Shown: positions 9,313 through 18,400, counted from the stretch's first letter. The stretch is DNA of 64,000 nt from an uncultured Marinobacter sp. (GCF_947488835.1 NZ_CANLBK010000001.1:1054001-1118000); one strand, 5' to 3'. Notes: generated from the letters alone by a model not told the origin. Numbers and translations: made by a program.

Positions 9313-10575
9313 TTAAACGGTCTTACGAGAAGGGTTACGAGAAATATTGCTCAAAAGCGGCAGGCGCAGAGTTGCAATAGCGCCGCCCTGCTCTGGCGAA
9401 TCAATAGAAAACTGCCCTTGGTGCGCTTTAACAACGGCCTGCACAACCGCCAGGCCAAGCCCGGTTCCGTGAGATTTCGTTGTGTAAAAAGCTTCCGCCA
9501 GCCTGCCAGCTTCTGATCTGACAAAGCCCGGGCCGTTATCCATTACACGGATCAGTATCTCGCCCGCTTCCAACGTAACCTGGACAGCAACGGCGGTTGC
9601 ACCAGCCTCAAGGCTGTTATTCACCAGATTGGTACAGGCGCCGACCAACGCATCCCGGTTACACATCAACCGACAATCCACTGGCACATCATTCCTTAGC
9701 ATTACATCCGAGCCGGATGCGGGCTTAATGCCTTCCAGTGCCGATTCCAGAGCTGAAACAAGTGTTGCGGCAGAAAGCTCCTCCGCCAAACGAGTCTCGC
9801 CCCGGGCAAAAATCAACATATCTCGCACCTGTTGCTCCAGGTGCGTAAGCCGTGACATCAAGCGGGAAGCACAACGCTGGCGCATTTCGTCATCCAGATC
9901 ATCCTGGGTTAAGTGACCGCCGTAGAGAATAGCTGCAGACAAAGGGGTGCGAATCTGGTGCGCAAGCGACGCAACCATCTTGCCCATGGCGGAAAGCCGC
10001 TGTGCGTGAGCAAGCTGTGATTGCAGGTGACGGGTTTCGGTCTGATCGGTCAGCAGAATCAACTGCCCTGGCTGGTTCTCCATAGTACGGATTTCAATGC
10101 TCACCCGGCGCCCATCTTTCAAAGACACCTCGTGACCATCATCCCGGCGTGGCGAGAAACAACGGCGTATCACATCCACCCAGCGCTCACCTTCCAAAGG
10201 CTCACCCAACAACGCCGCCGCCGCCGGATTACTCTGGGACACCACACCCTGGCTATCCAGAACCACCACACCCGCTGGCAGAGCTTTCAAAAGAGTAGAA
10301 AGCCGATCAGCCAACTGCTCCTTCTCCTCCAGTTCCTGCTGACGCTGCAGCGACTCTTGGCTCAATTCGCCAGACAACTGGTTAACCCGCGACTCCAGCG
10401 TGCGATAAGAATCGGTAATCTGCCGCGACATCTGGTTAAACATCTCCAACGCAGAATCCACCGCCTCATCATCCTGCTGCGGAAACAACGCCCTAACCTT
10501 ATCGTTAGCATCCGCCGCAGCATTGGCCTGGGCCTCATGCTCCACCGACTGAATGACAAACTGTGCCTGACTCAT
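9313..10575 (-). CDS. fleS: Sensor histidine kinase FleS (FlrB)
   Basis: Cytoplasmic PAS-containing histidine kinase with no membrane segment. A PAS-like domain (about 90-190) precedes the HisKA phosphoacceptor helix (ASLAHQIRTPLSAA) and the HATPase_c domain (N box NNSLEAGA, G1 DNGPGF, G2 GTGLGLAVV). I chose the ATG at 10575 because GGGAG lies 9 nt upstream and because the longer frame (to 10659) would begin inside or upstream of the sigma-54 promoter at 10644-10659. It phosphorylates FleR. Confidence 0.94.
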   Translation of the reverse strand: MSQAQFVIQSVEHEAQANAAADANDKVRALFPQQDDEAVDSALEMFNQMSRQITDSYRTLESRVNQLSGELSQESLQRQQELEEKEQLADRLSTLLKALPAGVVVLDSQGVVSQSNPAAAALLGEPLEGERWVDVIRRCFSPRRDDGHEVSLKDGRRVSIEIRTMENQPGQLILLTDQTETRHLQSQLAHAQRLSAMGKMVASLAHQIRTPLSAAILYGGHLTQDDLDDEMRQRCASRLMSRLTHLEQQVRDMLIFARGETRLAEELSAATLVSALESALEGIKPASGSDVMLRNDVPVDCRLMCNRDALVGACTNLVNNSLEAGATAVAVQVTLEAGEILIRVMDNGPGFVRSEAGRLAEAFYTTKSHGTGLGLAVVQAVVKAHQGQFSIDSPEQGGAIATLRLPLLSNISRNPSRKTV

Positions 10576-10643
10576 AACCTGACTCCCGATTAACCCGTCA
10601 TACCGGGCCACACCCTTCGGATGATTCGTTTGCAGGTTACAAA

Positions 10644-10659
10644 GCGAGCTTCGTGCCAA
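10644..10659 (-). promoter_or_regulatory. Sigma-54 promoter of fleS-fleR
   Basis: Minus-strand TTGGCACGAAGCTCGC matches the RpoN consensus closely (YTGGCACG-N4-TTGC) with GG and GC spaced by 10 nt. Transcription would start near 10632, giving a leader of about 57 nt to the fleS ATG. FleQ drives this promoter in Pseudomonas, and fleQ lies just upstream. Confidence 0.85.
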
Positions 10660-10710
10660 CTAGACTTTTATTATATAAATCAAAGAGTAAAATTAACCAA
10701 AGAAAGACAA

Positions 10711-10728
10711 GCGACGGGTTTACGTCGC
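10711..10728 (-). terminator. Second fleQ terminator-like hairpin
   Basis: GCGACG/CGTCGC 6-bp stem with 6-nt loop, followed on the minus strand by a U-rich stretch (TTGTCTTTCTTT). It lies between the stronger hairpin at 10740-10768 and the fleSR promoter. Confidence 0.5.
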
Positions 10729-10739
10729 CCAGAAACGAG

Positions 10740-10768
10740 AAAACGCCAAAGGCCATAAACCTTTGACG
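10740..10768 (-). terminator. Intrinsic terminator downstream of fleQ
   Basis: Nine-base-pair stem (CGTCAAAGG/CCTTTGGCG, including one GU pair) with a 7-nt loop, followed by four U residues and a U-rich run on the minus strand. It lies past the palindrome at 10834-10923 and would keep fleQ transcripts out of fleSR. Confidence 0.65.
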
Positions 10769-10833
10769 TCTTATTGTCAGAATCCAAACCCAAGTAACAA
10801 TCCAGCACCGCGGAACCAAATTGCGATGTACAG

Positions 10834-10923
10834 GCGGGATTGGGGAACTCTTTTTTTAAAGGACCGCTTGTCTGAGCAAAGCGAGTTTTGCGGCACTTTC
10901 AAAAAAGAGTTCCCCAGTCCCGC
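10834..10923. repeat. Palindromic element between fleQ and fleS
   Basis: Arms of 23 nt (10834-10856 and 10901-10923; GCGGGAYTGGGGAACTC then T6) pair with a single mismatch. The pairing continues after one mismatch with AAAG/CTTT. The enclosed loop contains ACCGCTTGTCTGAGC and GCGAGTTTTGCGG, with CCGC/GCGG and GCTT/AAGC self-pairing. It could terminate fleQ, but the length and loop content suggest a repeat-family member related in plan, not in sequence, to the elements at 34338, 38660 and 39371. Confidence 0.7.
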
Positions 10924-10944
10924 TACCCACCAATGCCGGCTAGA

Positions 10945-12396
10945 TCAAGACTCCTCAGATTCCTCCTCCCGAAGCCCATACTTCCGAACCTTCTCAACCA
11001 ACGTAGTCCGCCGAACCCTAAGCTTCTCCGCTGCCCGAGCAACCACTCCGCCCGCTTCATCCAAAGCCTGTTGAATCAACTGCCGCTCAAGGTTCGACAA
11101 ATAATCCTTCAGATCAATGCCATTCACTGGCAACAAAGCCGGAGCATCCAACCCGACCAACCCGGGAATACCAGAAGGCATACCAGAATCCTCAATGGGC
11201 CGGTTCTCATCAAAGTCATCCACATACCGGAATTTCTTCGGCAGCTCCTGCACTCCGATTACCGAGTAGGGGTGCATAATGGCTAACCGCTCCACCAGAT
11301 TCGCAAGCTCCCGCACGTTCCCGGGCCAGTCGTGACGGCACAAACTCATGATCGCGGCCGAATTCATTCGCAAAGAGCCGCGCTTCTCTTTCTCCATGCG
11401 AGAAATCAGCTCATTAATCAACAGCGGAATATCTTCCACGCGATCGCGCAGTGACGGGACTTCAATGGGGAAAACATTCAGGCGATAGTAGAGATCTTCC
11501 CGGAACTCACCGGATTCAATCATATCTTCAAGGTGTTTGTGGGTGGCCGCAATAACACGAACATCCGCAGAAATTGTCCGGTTACTGCCAACCCGCTCGA
11601 ACGTACGTTCCTGCAAAACGCGCAGTATTTTTACCTGCATGTTCAGGGGCATATCGCCGATTTCATCCAGAAACAGAGTGCCGCCTTCCGCCATCTCGAA
11701 GCGCCCGACCCGTGCTGTAATAGCGCCGGTAAATGCACCCTTTTCATGGCCGAACAGTTCGCTTTCCAGCAACTCCGCAGGAATGGCGCCGCAGTTCACG
11801 GGCACAAACGGCTTGTCACGACGGGAGGAATGATAATGAAGGTTTCTGGCAACAACCTCTTTGCCGGTGCCAGACGGCCCGGTAATCAGGACACTCACAT
11901 CCTTATCGGCCACTTGCTCCATCAGCTGGCGCACTTGCTGCACCTTGCGACTGGTACCAACAAGACTGCGAAACAGCTGCAGGCCTCGCTGCTCACCACG
12001 TTCCTTGGAGCGGCGGAACTGATCGCTGTATATTTGAGCGCGATACAACGAATCAACAAACTTGGTGTAGTTCAGCGGCCATTCCATGCGAGCAATGATG
12101 CGTGCGGCATCTGCTTCCGGGAGGCCTTTGAGTACAGGGTCGCCAACCATCAGGAAAGGGACGCCCTGCACCGCTTTGCACACTTTTTCAATGGTGCTGA
12201 CGATGTTCGGGTCTTCCCCATTTACCACAGCAACCGAGATGTCCGCCAAGCTTCCGGCATCGCCAGATTCGAGGAGCGCCAAGGCTTCGCTGCCTGTTAA
12301 AACTTCCTCCTCGCCGATGAACTCCAGAATAGTCGCCAGATCCCGGCGCCTCGACTCGTCCTCACTCAGCACCAACACCTTGTTATTTTTGGACAT
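10945..12396 (-). CDS. fleQ: Flagellar master regulator FleQ (FlrA)
   Basis: 483-aa sigma-54 enhancer-binding protein at the top of the polar flagellar cascade and, in Pseudomonas, a c-di-GMP-responsive regulator of exopolysaccharide genes. An atypical N-terminal receiver-like (FleQ) domain (1-130) precedes an AAA+ domain (about 145-380; Walker [15 protein letters not shown] loop, [10 protein letters not shown]) and a C-terminal Fis-type HTH ([18 protein letters not shown]). It lies 71 bp downstream of fliT and may be cotranscribed with it. Three hairpins follow it before fleS. Confidence 0.96.
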   Translation of the reverse strand: MSKNNKVLVLSEDESRRRDLATILEFIGEEEVLTGSEALALLESGDAGSLADISVAVVNGEDPNIVSTIEKVCKAVQGVPFLMVGDPVLKGLPEADAARIIARMEWPLNYTKFVDSLYRAQIYSDQFRRSKERGEQRGLQLFRSLVGTSRKVQQVRQLMEQVADKDVSVLITGPSGTGKEVVARNLHYHSSRRDKPFVPVNCGAIPAELLESELFGHEKGAFTGAITARVGRFEMAEGGTLFLDEIGDMPLNMQVKILRVLQERTFERVGSNRTISADVRVIAATHKHLEDMIESGEFREDLYYRLNVFPIEVPSLRDRVEDIPLLINELISRMEKEKRGSLRMNSAAIMSLCRHDWPGNVRELANLVERLAIMHPYSVIGVQELPKKFRYVDDFDENRPIEDSGMPSGIPGLVGLDAPALLPVNGIDLKDYLSNLERQLIQQALDEAGGVVARAAEKLRVRRTTLVEKVRKYGLREEESEES

Positions 12397-12467
12397 TCAC
12401 AAACATCTCTTTGGGGGATATGTGCGGTATTTAAGACTGTAAACACAGAAGAGTCAATTTTATGACG

Positions 12468-12821
12468 CTATTTAGGTTGGGTTGTTGAAACGTTCTGATA
12501 AGCCTTGGCGGCACTGCGGTTTCGATTCACGCCCTTCAAGGCCTGTTCCGCTTCGGCCTTGGCGCGGGTAGCGCCCTCGCCTGCTGCGTCCATAAACTGG
12601 CGCAACTCTTCAAGTCGTGTTCGAACCAGTTCCGGATCCGCCTGCCCGGCTTCCAGCGATGTCATCAAGGGCTCTATCGCAGGCTTAACCTGTGCATTGA
12701 GCCGAACCAAGGCGTCCCAATCCTGATCGGCGAGCGCGCGACCGAGGTCTGCCATGAGCTGATCGAAGCTATCCAGGTATGTCTGGAGTGCGGTTGAAGG
12801 GGGAGTTTGAGGGTCGGCCAC
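12468..12821 (-). CDS. fliT: FliT-like flagellar chaperone
   Basis: Small helical protein of 117 aa when started at the GTG at 12821, which has AGGAG 8 nt upstream. An ATG at 12881 would add 20 residues without such a site. The composition (YLDSFDQLMADLGRAL, then EELRQFMDAAGE) fits the FliT/PA1096 family of export chaperones for the cap protein FliD. It directly precedes fleQ, as in Pseudomonas. Its usual neighbours fliS and fliD are 48 kb away at the other end of the window. Confidence 0.7.
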   Translation of the reverse strand: MADPQTPPSTALQTYLDSFDQLMADLGRALADQDWDALVRLNAQVKPAIEPLMTSLEAGQADPELVRTRLEELRQFMDAAGEGATRAKAEAEQALKGVNRNRSAAKAYQNVSTTQPK

Positions 12822-12911
12822 AGCGTGTTCTCCTGGAAGCAAGGGATAGAATACGAACGACCCGGGACACGCCACCGGCAAACGCTAGCGGCTCAACCAT
12901 TTACACCATAA

Positions 12912-14270
12912 TCAGCGGCGAGCGTCCCGCCTCGCTGAGGAAGCCGTAAACTCGCTGCCACGGAACCCGGGCTCGAAATTATAAGCAGGATAGTTATTGT
13001 TCAAACCATCGATATAATAGCGTTTCGCCTTGAGGTCGTACGTCATCTCCATGGTAGTCCAGAATACTGGTACCTGGTAATAGCTGATGTTGTGAGCTTC
13101 GGACACACGCCACAAGTTACCAGCCTCGTCATACTCTTCCGACATCAGGATTTGCCAACTGTCTTCGTCCACGTAGAAAACACGACGGTCGTAGATGTGT
13201 TTGATGCCGGTGCGACGAGTTGCTTCGACAACCCAGACCCGGTGAAGCTCGTAACGGGTCAGCTCTTGATTGACATGCCCCGGGCGGATGACATCACTCG
13301 GCTTAACCGACTCATCATGCAGCTTGTAGGCATTGTAAGGAACAAACAATTCACGCTTGCCCTTTAGCTCCCAGTCATACTGGTTTGGCGCACCGTTATA
13401 CATATCTTTCTGGTCTACAGAACGCAGCGACGAAGAGTTTGGCAAGTCTGTTTCATACGCAAGGTTCGGTGAGCGCCTCAGGCGCCGTGATCCAGCGTCG
13501 TAACGCCAAGCCAACCGAGGGGATCGCACCTGATCCAATGTTTCATGCACCAGCGTGATTGTTCCAGCCAGAGTGGATGGTGAAATCGTATCGGTCTTGA
13601 GATAGAAGATCTTGTTATCTATATCTGCAAGCTCAGTACCTTCCTTGCTGTAAGGGAAGTAGTAATCGTAGTGGTTAACCACCGGGTTGAAGGAGCCATC
13701 CACCTGCGGCGTCGCAGAGGCACTCCGGAAGGAAACTTCCTCACCACGGTAACGAAGAATGTGGTTCCACATCACCTCAAGCCCGCTCTTCGGGATTGGA
13801 AACGGGCTTGTCATAATCGTGTTGCGTACGCCGTTACCATTATCCAGTACTTCTGCAGTCAGAGCATTCTCATAGAACTTATCGTACACCTGCTCAGGAA
13901 ATGCAGCGGTGCGGCGAGTCTGATAAACCGGCATAAAGAAGTTTGGGCCGTATTGGCTCAACATTTTGAGCGAGCCATCAGAGAGCTTGTCTTTGTAGAG
14001 ATGCATATTGTTCGCAGTGATTACGAACAAGGTATCGTCTGCAGAGAAAGGGTCTATCTCAACCTGTCCCTTACGCCAGCTTGCTGGCGCCTCACGCAGC
14101 CCGCCTGTCCACTTGGGAATGCTGCCAGAGGCATTGCCTGCCCGCTCAGCACCAACCGGCGTCAAATCCTGTTTTAGCCGTTCTGCTTCAGCTACCGTTA
14201 TTGCTGACAGCGCCTGGCCGGTGTACCCGACCAAAAAAACTGCCATACATGCGACTAATCGGCTCCGCAT
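12912..14270 (-). CDS. DUF1329 outer-membrane/periplasmic protein
   Basis: 452-aa secreted protein with a signal peptide (cleavage near ALSA, residues 20-24). The remainder is a DUF1329 domain, a LolB/LppX-like fold common in Pseudomonas and Marinobacter and often encoded beside RND transporters or DUF1302 proteins. Family-type blocks include GNASGSIPKWTGG near the N-terminus, GSRRLRRSPNLAYE, and RVFYVDEDSWQIL. The molecular function is unknown. No DUF1302 partner lies next to it. It is probably transcribed alone from the 178-bp gap upstream. Confidence 0.88.
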   Translation of the reverse strand: MRSRLVACMAVFLVGYTGQALSAITVAEAERLKQDLTPVGAERAGNASGSIPKWTGGLREAPASWRKGQVEIDPFSADDTLFVITANNMHLYKDKLSDGSLKMLSQYGPNFFMPVYQTRRTAAFPEQVYDKFYENALTAEVLDNGNGVRNTIMTSPFPIPKSGLEVMWNHILRYRGEEVSFRSASATPQVDGSFNPVVNHYDYYFPYSKEGTELADIDNKIFYLKTDTISPSTLAGTITLVHETLDQVRSPRLAWRYDAGSRRLRRSPNLAYETDLPNSSSLRSVDQKDMYNGAPNQYDWELKGKRELFVPYNAYKLHDESVKPSDVIRPGHVNQELTRYELHRVWVVEATRRTGIKHIYDRRVFYVDEDSWQILMSEEYDEAGNLWRVSEAHNISYYQVPVFWTTMEMTYDLKAKRYYIDGLNNNYPAYNFEPGFRGSEFTASSARRDARR

Positions 14271-14448
14271 TCCTTACCCCTCCAGACAACCCAATAACCC
14301 AAAACGAAGCATGCTTTTTGCCAAATTCAAACGCCCGTTTCAAGTCATTAATTGTGTTTTATTGTCACCTGGGCGCAAGTCTGAAGGGGGATAAAGAAAT
14401 CTGCAAACCAAAATGGTAGAATGGTGGATTAATTAAGGTGAGCGCTCG

Positions 14449-14949
14449 ATGGCTTCTCAATGGTATTCGCTGGTTTCACAAAAATTGTTTCTTGCCAGCA
14501 CGTTACTTGATGTCGCGGCCCAAACTACGATTACAGAAAGTTCGGCGCCACCGCAAAAATTGCAACAGGAAGCAGCAACACAAGGCTCTATCGAGCTACT
14601 GCTGAGGGCAAAACGATTGTTGCTGGTAATGATTGCCAAGCTTTACCAGAAGCGCCCAAACGGACCCCTGTCTCTCGCAGGCCTTGCCAGCCTTATTGGC
14701 GATGAGTGCTCAGAAATTGAGTTGCTTACCGCCCTCGAGCGGGATAGCGGAAGCTGGTGGAGCCACCTTGAGCAGCTCGAGACTGCCCAGAACAGCCCGC
14801 CCGTGACACGGAAGACGGTGAGTTCAGAAAACATTATTGCCGTCTCAGCAGAACTTGGGCCAGACCGTTCAGCCCTAGCTCTCAGAAGAACGCTGAAAGC
14901 CATGAAACAGTTTACCGACAATCTGGAAGCGCAGCACGGCGAGTGGTAA
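14449..14949 (+). CDS. DUF6586 family protein
   Basis: 166-aa soluble, mostly helical protein of unknown function. It matches the small protein found between topA and the SOS genes sulA-lexA in Pseudomonas (same order here: this gene, then sulA and lexA). No catalytic motif is visible. It starts with MASQWYSLVSQKLFLA and has a family-like conserved LLLRAKRLLLVMIAKLYQ segment. Confidence 0.75.
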   Translation: MASQWYSLVSQKLFLASTLLDVAAQTTITESSAPPQKLQQEAATQGSIELLLRAKRLLLVMIAKLYQKRPNGPLSLAGLASLIGDECSEIELLTALERDSGSWWSHLEQLETAQNSPPVTRKTVSSENIIAVSAELGPDRSALALRRTLKAMKQFTDNLEAQHGEW

Positions 14950-14999
14950 CCCCTCCCGAGCACAGGGCTTCAGGTTCTCAACATTAAAAGGTTATTGAA

Positions 15000-15260
15000 A
15001 TGTCACCATCGTTTTTTGAAATTGTACAACTGAACAACGGCGATTACGCCCTGCGGCGCATCGATGACGACAATGCGCCATTGGTCAAAATTTCGTTTTC
15101 AGATGAAGCCCGTGAAATGATGGGAGATCGGGATATGTCTGTGGCCAAAGCCATGATTGCAGCTGGAATAGAAGCCGCCGGGACTGTCTCTCACGACATT
15201 GACTGGGACGATGACGAGCTGGACATTTCAGATACCCAGCCCGCATACACCCTTCATTGA
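15000..15260 (+). CDS. Small acidic conserved hypothetical protein
   Basis: 86 aa, very acidic toward the C-terminus (DWDDDELDISD), no signal peptide or membrane segment. It lies 50 bp after the DUF6586 gene and ends 8 bp before the convergent sulA stop. I do not recognise a functional domain. Its position between DUF6586 and sulA suggests cotranscription with the former. Confidence 0.7.
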   Translation: MSPSFFEIVQLNNGDYALRRIDDDNAPLVKISFSDEAREMMGDRDMSVAKAMIAAGIEAAGTVSHDIDWDDDELDISDTQPAYTLH

Positions 15261-15268
15261 GACCAGGC

Positions 15269-15760
15269 TCAACGCTGCCTGAGAACAACCCCGTGGCTGT
15301 TACCTTTAGCGGCCGCTTCCTGCAAGGAGGCAAACGCTGTTTTACCCAGCTTCCCTGTCCACATAACTACTGCATGGCAGGTACCCGCACTGAGAGCTAT
15401 TTCAGCAAGCTGGCGAGCCGGGTATTCCGCAGTGGAGCGCAAAACCAGCAGTTCACCGGTCACAATACCGTGCATCTTCTGCCACTTACTCACCAGCGCC
15501 TGGGGCGGGTCTATCCACGCCAGCCAGCGTTTCTCCTGGTTCAGCTGAGTCAGCATTGGCAATAGCAACTGGAAGTTCTCTACCTGCCCTTCCGGCAGAA
15601 TGATTTCCGTCACATTGCCAGCCGGCTTGGGGCTTTCCACATCGGGCTTGTGCCGAGCCCGGATAACCGTGCGCTGCTTCGGGGCTGTGTATTCCGGTAC
15701 CAGGCCAGACATAACGCTCTGCTGCCACGCAATATTCTGATTAAAGCTTAGCTGTTCCAT
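15269..15760 (-). CDS. sulA: SOS cell-division inhibitor SulA
   Basis: 163-aa SulA/RecA-like-fold protein; the family blocks FSGDV-type FtsZ contacts are replaced by the Pseudomonas-type sequence, with GQVENFQLLLPMLTQL, KRWLAWIDPPQAL and the C-terminal AVVMWTGKLGKTAF stretch. SulA blocks FtsZ polymerisation during DNA damage. It sits 45 bp downstream of lexA on the same strand, so it is probably expressed from the LexA-controlled promoter. Confidence 0.88.
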   Translation of the reverse strand: MEQLSFNQNIAWQQSVMSGLVPEYTAPKQRTVIRARHKPDVESPKPAGNVTEIILPEGQVENFQLLLPMLTQLNQEKRWLAWIDPPQALVSKWQKMHGIVTGELLVLRSTAEYPARQLAEIALSAGTCHAVVMWTGKLGKTAFASLQEAAAKGNSHGVVLRQR

Positions 15761-15805
15761 ATATTTACCCGCCTTTACAATGCGTCTGTGGTTATGCCGG
15801 CCCGA

Positions 15806-16414
15806 TCAGTGCAGATCGGAACGCCGGATAACGCCCACACCCAGCCCTTCAATAAACAATTCCTGCTCTTTCAGATCGATTTCTATCGGCGAAAACTCTT
15901 CATTTTCGGCGATCAGATAGACTTTCGAACCTTCTTTTTTAAAACGCTTCACAGTCACTTCATCACCCACCCGGGCCACGACCACCTGGCCGTTGTGAAC
16001 ATCCTGAGTACTGTGTACAGCAAGCAGGTCACCATCAAGAATCCCGATATCCTTCATACTCATACCCCTGACTCGAAGCAGATAGTCAGCGGACGGCGAG
16101 AAGAATTCCGGCTTCAGTGTGCAATGCTCTTCAACGTGCTCCTGCGCCAGAATAGGACTGCCCGCAGCTACCTGGCCGATAACCGGCAAGCCGGGATCTT
16201 CAGCAACTTCAGGCAAGCGGATTCCCCTGCTGGCACCTGGAACCATTTCGATGGCGCCTTTACGCGCCAGTGCCCGCAAGTGCTCTTCTGCAGCATTCGC
16301 CGAGCGGAAACCCATCTCTGTCGCAATTTCTGCACGTGTAGGTGGATAACCGGTTTCGTCAACAGATCGACGAATAATTTCCAGTACCTGAGTCTGTCTT
16401 GCTGTCAGCTTCAT
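15806..16414 (-). CDS. lexA: LexA repressor
   Basis: 202-aa SOS repressor and autoprotease of the usual length. The N-terminal winged helix (1-65) reads [13 protein letters not shown] and [13 protein letters not shown]. The Ala84-Gly85 cleavage site lies in VAAGSP, with catalytic Ser119 (GMSMKD) and Lys156 (VTVKRF), the same numbering as E. coli LexA. LexA boxes lie upstream, indicating autoregulation, and sulA follows. Confidence 0.98.
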   Translation of the reverse strand: MKLTARQTQVLEIIRRSVDETGYPPTRAEIATEMGFRSANAAEEHLRALARKGAIEMVPGASRGIRLPEVAEDPGLPVIGQVAAGSPILAQEHVEEHCTLKPEFFSPSADYLLRVRGMSMKDIGILDGDLLAVHSTQDVHNGQVVVARVGDEVTVKRFKKEGSKVYLIAENEEFSPIEIDLKEQELFIEGLGVGVIRRSDLH

Positions 16415-16480
16415 TGTTTCGCTGCTCCGCTTGCTGCATGCAGGGCTTATACAAGCCGGGTCTTATATTTGATGGCGTAT

Positions 16481-16531
16481 ACAGTGATTCAACCATCCTG
16501 TTTTTTTATACAGTTAAATGACTATATACAG
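16481..16531. promoter_or_regulatory. LexA operator region
   Basis: One perfect CTGT-N8-ACAG box lies at 16498-16513 (on the minus strand CTGTATAAAAAAACAG). Two further minus-strand CTGTATA half-sites end at 16531 and 16484 and have imperfect right halves. The region is 67 bp upstream of lexA and also 112 bp or more upstream of the divergent amidoligase gene, so LexA might act on both. Confidence 0.85.
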
Positions 16532-16642
16532 TGTTTTATCCAGTGTAAAGCCACGCACACCATTTTCTTGAAGCTCCCTGACTGGTAGTGCTTTGGTAGT
16601 ATGATAAAGTGAAAAACCTCACACTCCGCCATAGAGAGAACC

Positions 16643-17644
16643 ATGAATCAAACCATCACCTTAAACATGCCAGACATAGTCAAAACAGCCGACGGTAAAG
16701 AGCGCCGCGTGGGTGTGGAGATTGAATTGTCCGGGCTGGGATATCATGAGCTCGTAGACCTGGCTGCGGAATTGTTGAACGGCGAGTCAAAACCAGAGTC
16801 CCGCTATGTAAGCACGCTTGAAACCCCCTTTGGTCGTTTTATTATCGAATTGGACTCAGACCCAATCAAAGATCTGGACCTGGCAGACGAGCGCTTACCC
16901 CAACCCATCAGGGAACTTGGCGGGCAAGCAATGGAGGTAATAGACGCAGCGGCTGAACTGATTGTGCCGCTGGAAATTGTCAGCCCTCCCATGGAGCTTT
17001 CAGACTTGCGCCAGATTGAGATTTTGGTCGACGAGCTCAGGGAAGCAGGTGCACTGGGTAGCAGAAACGCGATCTATTTTGCATTCGGCTTACAGCTCAA
17101 CCCGGAATTGCCGGATCTCAAGCCGACAACGCTCGTGCGCTACTACCAGGCGTTTGCAGTATTATATGAATGGCTAAAGGCGCGCCATCAGCTGGATATC
17201 AGCAGAAAGTTTACGCCATATATTGAGCCGTGGAGCAGCAAGTACACTGACCTGTTGATTGAGGACGACTATGTACCAGATCAGCGGCAGATGATGGTGG
17301 ATTATCTTGAATCCAACCCCACCCGAAACCGGGCGCTGGATCTATTGCCCCTGTTCGCACATCTCGACAAGTCGCTGCTCGACGAGTACGTTGAAGACCC
17401 CCGTATTAAAAGCCGGCCTACCCTGCATTACAGACTTCCGGACTGTGACATCGACAACCCTGAATGGCATTTTTCTACTGTCTGGAATGACTGGGTCGTA
17501 GTCGAACAACTGGCGAATCATGCTGAGGATTTGAAAGAACTACGCACGCTGTTCAGGGACAGCCGTAAAATCAGCTTACGCAATCTGACCACAAGCTGGC
17601 AGGAAACCTCTGCAAACTGGCTCGAAAGCAAAGGCTATGTCTGA
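16643..17644 (+). CDS. Amidoligase family (COOH-NH2 ligase-type) protein
   Basis: 333 aa. The N-terminal RVGVEIEL motif (residues 23-29), with Glu26 and Glu28 as putative metal/ATP-binding residues, and the FGRFIIELDS and APLEIVSPP-type strand (here VPLEIVSPPMEL) are hallmarks of the glutamine-synthetase/GCS-like amidoligase superfamily (Amidoligase_2). Such enzymes are predicted to join a carboxylate to an amine at ATP cost; the substrate is unknown. It overlaps the next gene, a class-I glutamine amidotransferase, by 8 bp, the gene pair described for predicted peptide-tag or metabolite pathways. SOS operators lie upstream. Confidence 0.85.
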   Translation: MNQTITLNMPDIVKTADGKERRVGVEIELSGLGYHELVDLAAELLNGESKPESRYVSTLETPFGRFIIELDSDPIKDLDLADERLPQPIRELGGQAMEVIDAAAELIVPLEIVSPPMELSDLRQIEILVDELREAGALGSRNAIYFAFGLQLNPELPDLKPTTLVRYYQAFAVLYEWLKARHQLDISRKFTPYIEPWSSKYTDLLIEDDYVPDQRQMMVDYLESNPTRNRALDLLPLFAHLDKSLLDEYVEDPRIKSRPTLHYRLPDCDIDNPEWHFSTVWNDWVVVEQLANHAEDLKELRTLFRDSRKISLRNLTTSWQETSANWLESKGYV

Positions 17645-18398
17645 ACACATCGATCCTGACGACAGCCTGCCAGGGCTAACCATAGGTATCAGCGGCCCGG
17701 CCCGGAAGCGTGTTGCCCAACGATTGATTAGTCTGGCGCTTCGTTTGAAGGGTGCGCACACTTACTACATCCGCCCTGGCGCGAGGGTGGATGTATCTCT
17801 GCTTGACGGCCTTGTGCTTTCCGGCGGGACTCACGTTCACCCTGAACGTTATGGCCAGCAACCTCAGGTGAGCGCCAAGTATGACAAAGCACGAGATAGC
17901 ACAGATCGGCTGCTGCTGGAGCAAGCGGAGTCGATAGGAATCCCTGTACTGGGCATATGCAGGGGTGCGCAGTTCATCAACATATTCCACGGTGGCTCCC
18001 TGTGCCAGAACGTAACACCCCTGAGGGTAAACACCAGACACCGTCCTTTATTGCTACCAATGCAAACCGTGCGACTTGTAACGACAAGCCTGCTGGGGCA
18101 GGTTATGAGAGCGCCCGTAATAGGCGCCAACCGCATCCACAGCCAGGCCATAAAGCAGCTTGGTAAAAACCTGAAGGTCACTGCGGTGGATAACGACCTG
18201 TTTGTTCAAGCCATTGAAAGCACCCGGGGGCAATGGCTTATGGGGCTTCAATGGCACCCGGAATACCTGCTTTACCACGGTGGGCACAGGCGCATCTTCG
18301 GTCAATTTCTGGAGGCCGCCATGTCATTCAAGCTGGCCCGTTTGTCGAGTGGCACAGCCACCGAATCGTCACCAAGCGAAACCACCAACACTGATTGA
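17637..18398 (+). CDS. Class-I glutamine amidotransferase, peptidase C26 (PuuD-like)
   Basis: 253 aa. Catalytic triad elements are visible: Cys108 in GICRGAQ, and His and Glu in LQWHPE near residue 205. GLVLSGGTHVHPERY and HSQAI are typical of gamma-glutamyl-gamma-aminobutyrate hydrolases, which cut gamma-glutamyl isopeptide bonds. It starts inside the end of the amidoligase gene, so the two are translationally coupled; one may build and the other remove or transfer a gamma-linked amide. The last 20 residues are Ser/Thr-rich. Its stop is 2 bp from the convergent tamB stop. Confidence 0.88.
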   Translation: MSEHIDPDDSLPGLTIGISGPARKRVAQRLISLALRLKGAHTYYIRPGARVDVSLLDGLVLSGGTHVHPERYGQQPQVSAKYDKARDSTDRLLLEQAESIGIPVLGICRGAQFINIFHGGSLCQNVTPLRVNTRHRPLLLPMQTVRLVTTSLLGQVMRAPVIGANRIHSQAIKQLGKNLKVTAVDNDLFVQAIESTRGQWLMGLQWHPEYLLYHGGHRRIFGQFLEAAMSFKLARLSSGTATESSPSETTNTD

Positions 18399-18400
18399 TG

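Noticed and set aside
8641..9516. A 291-codon plus-strand frame
   Set aside because: Antisense to fleR and fleS; the product has no recognisable domain.
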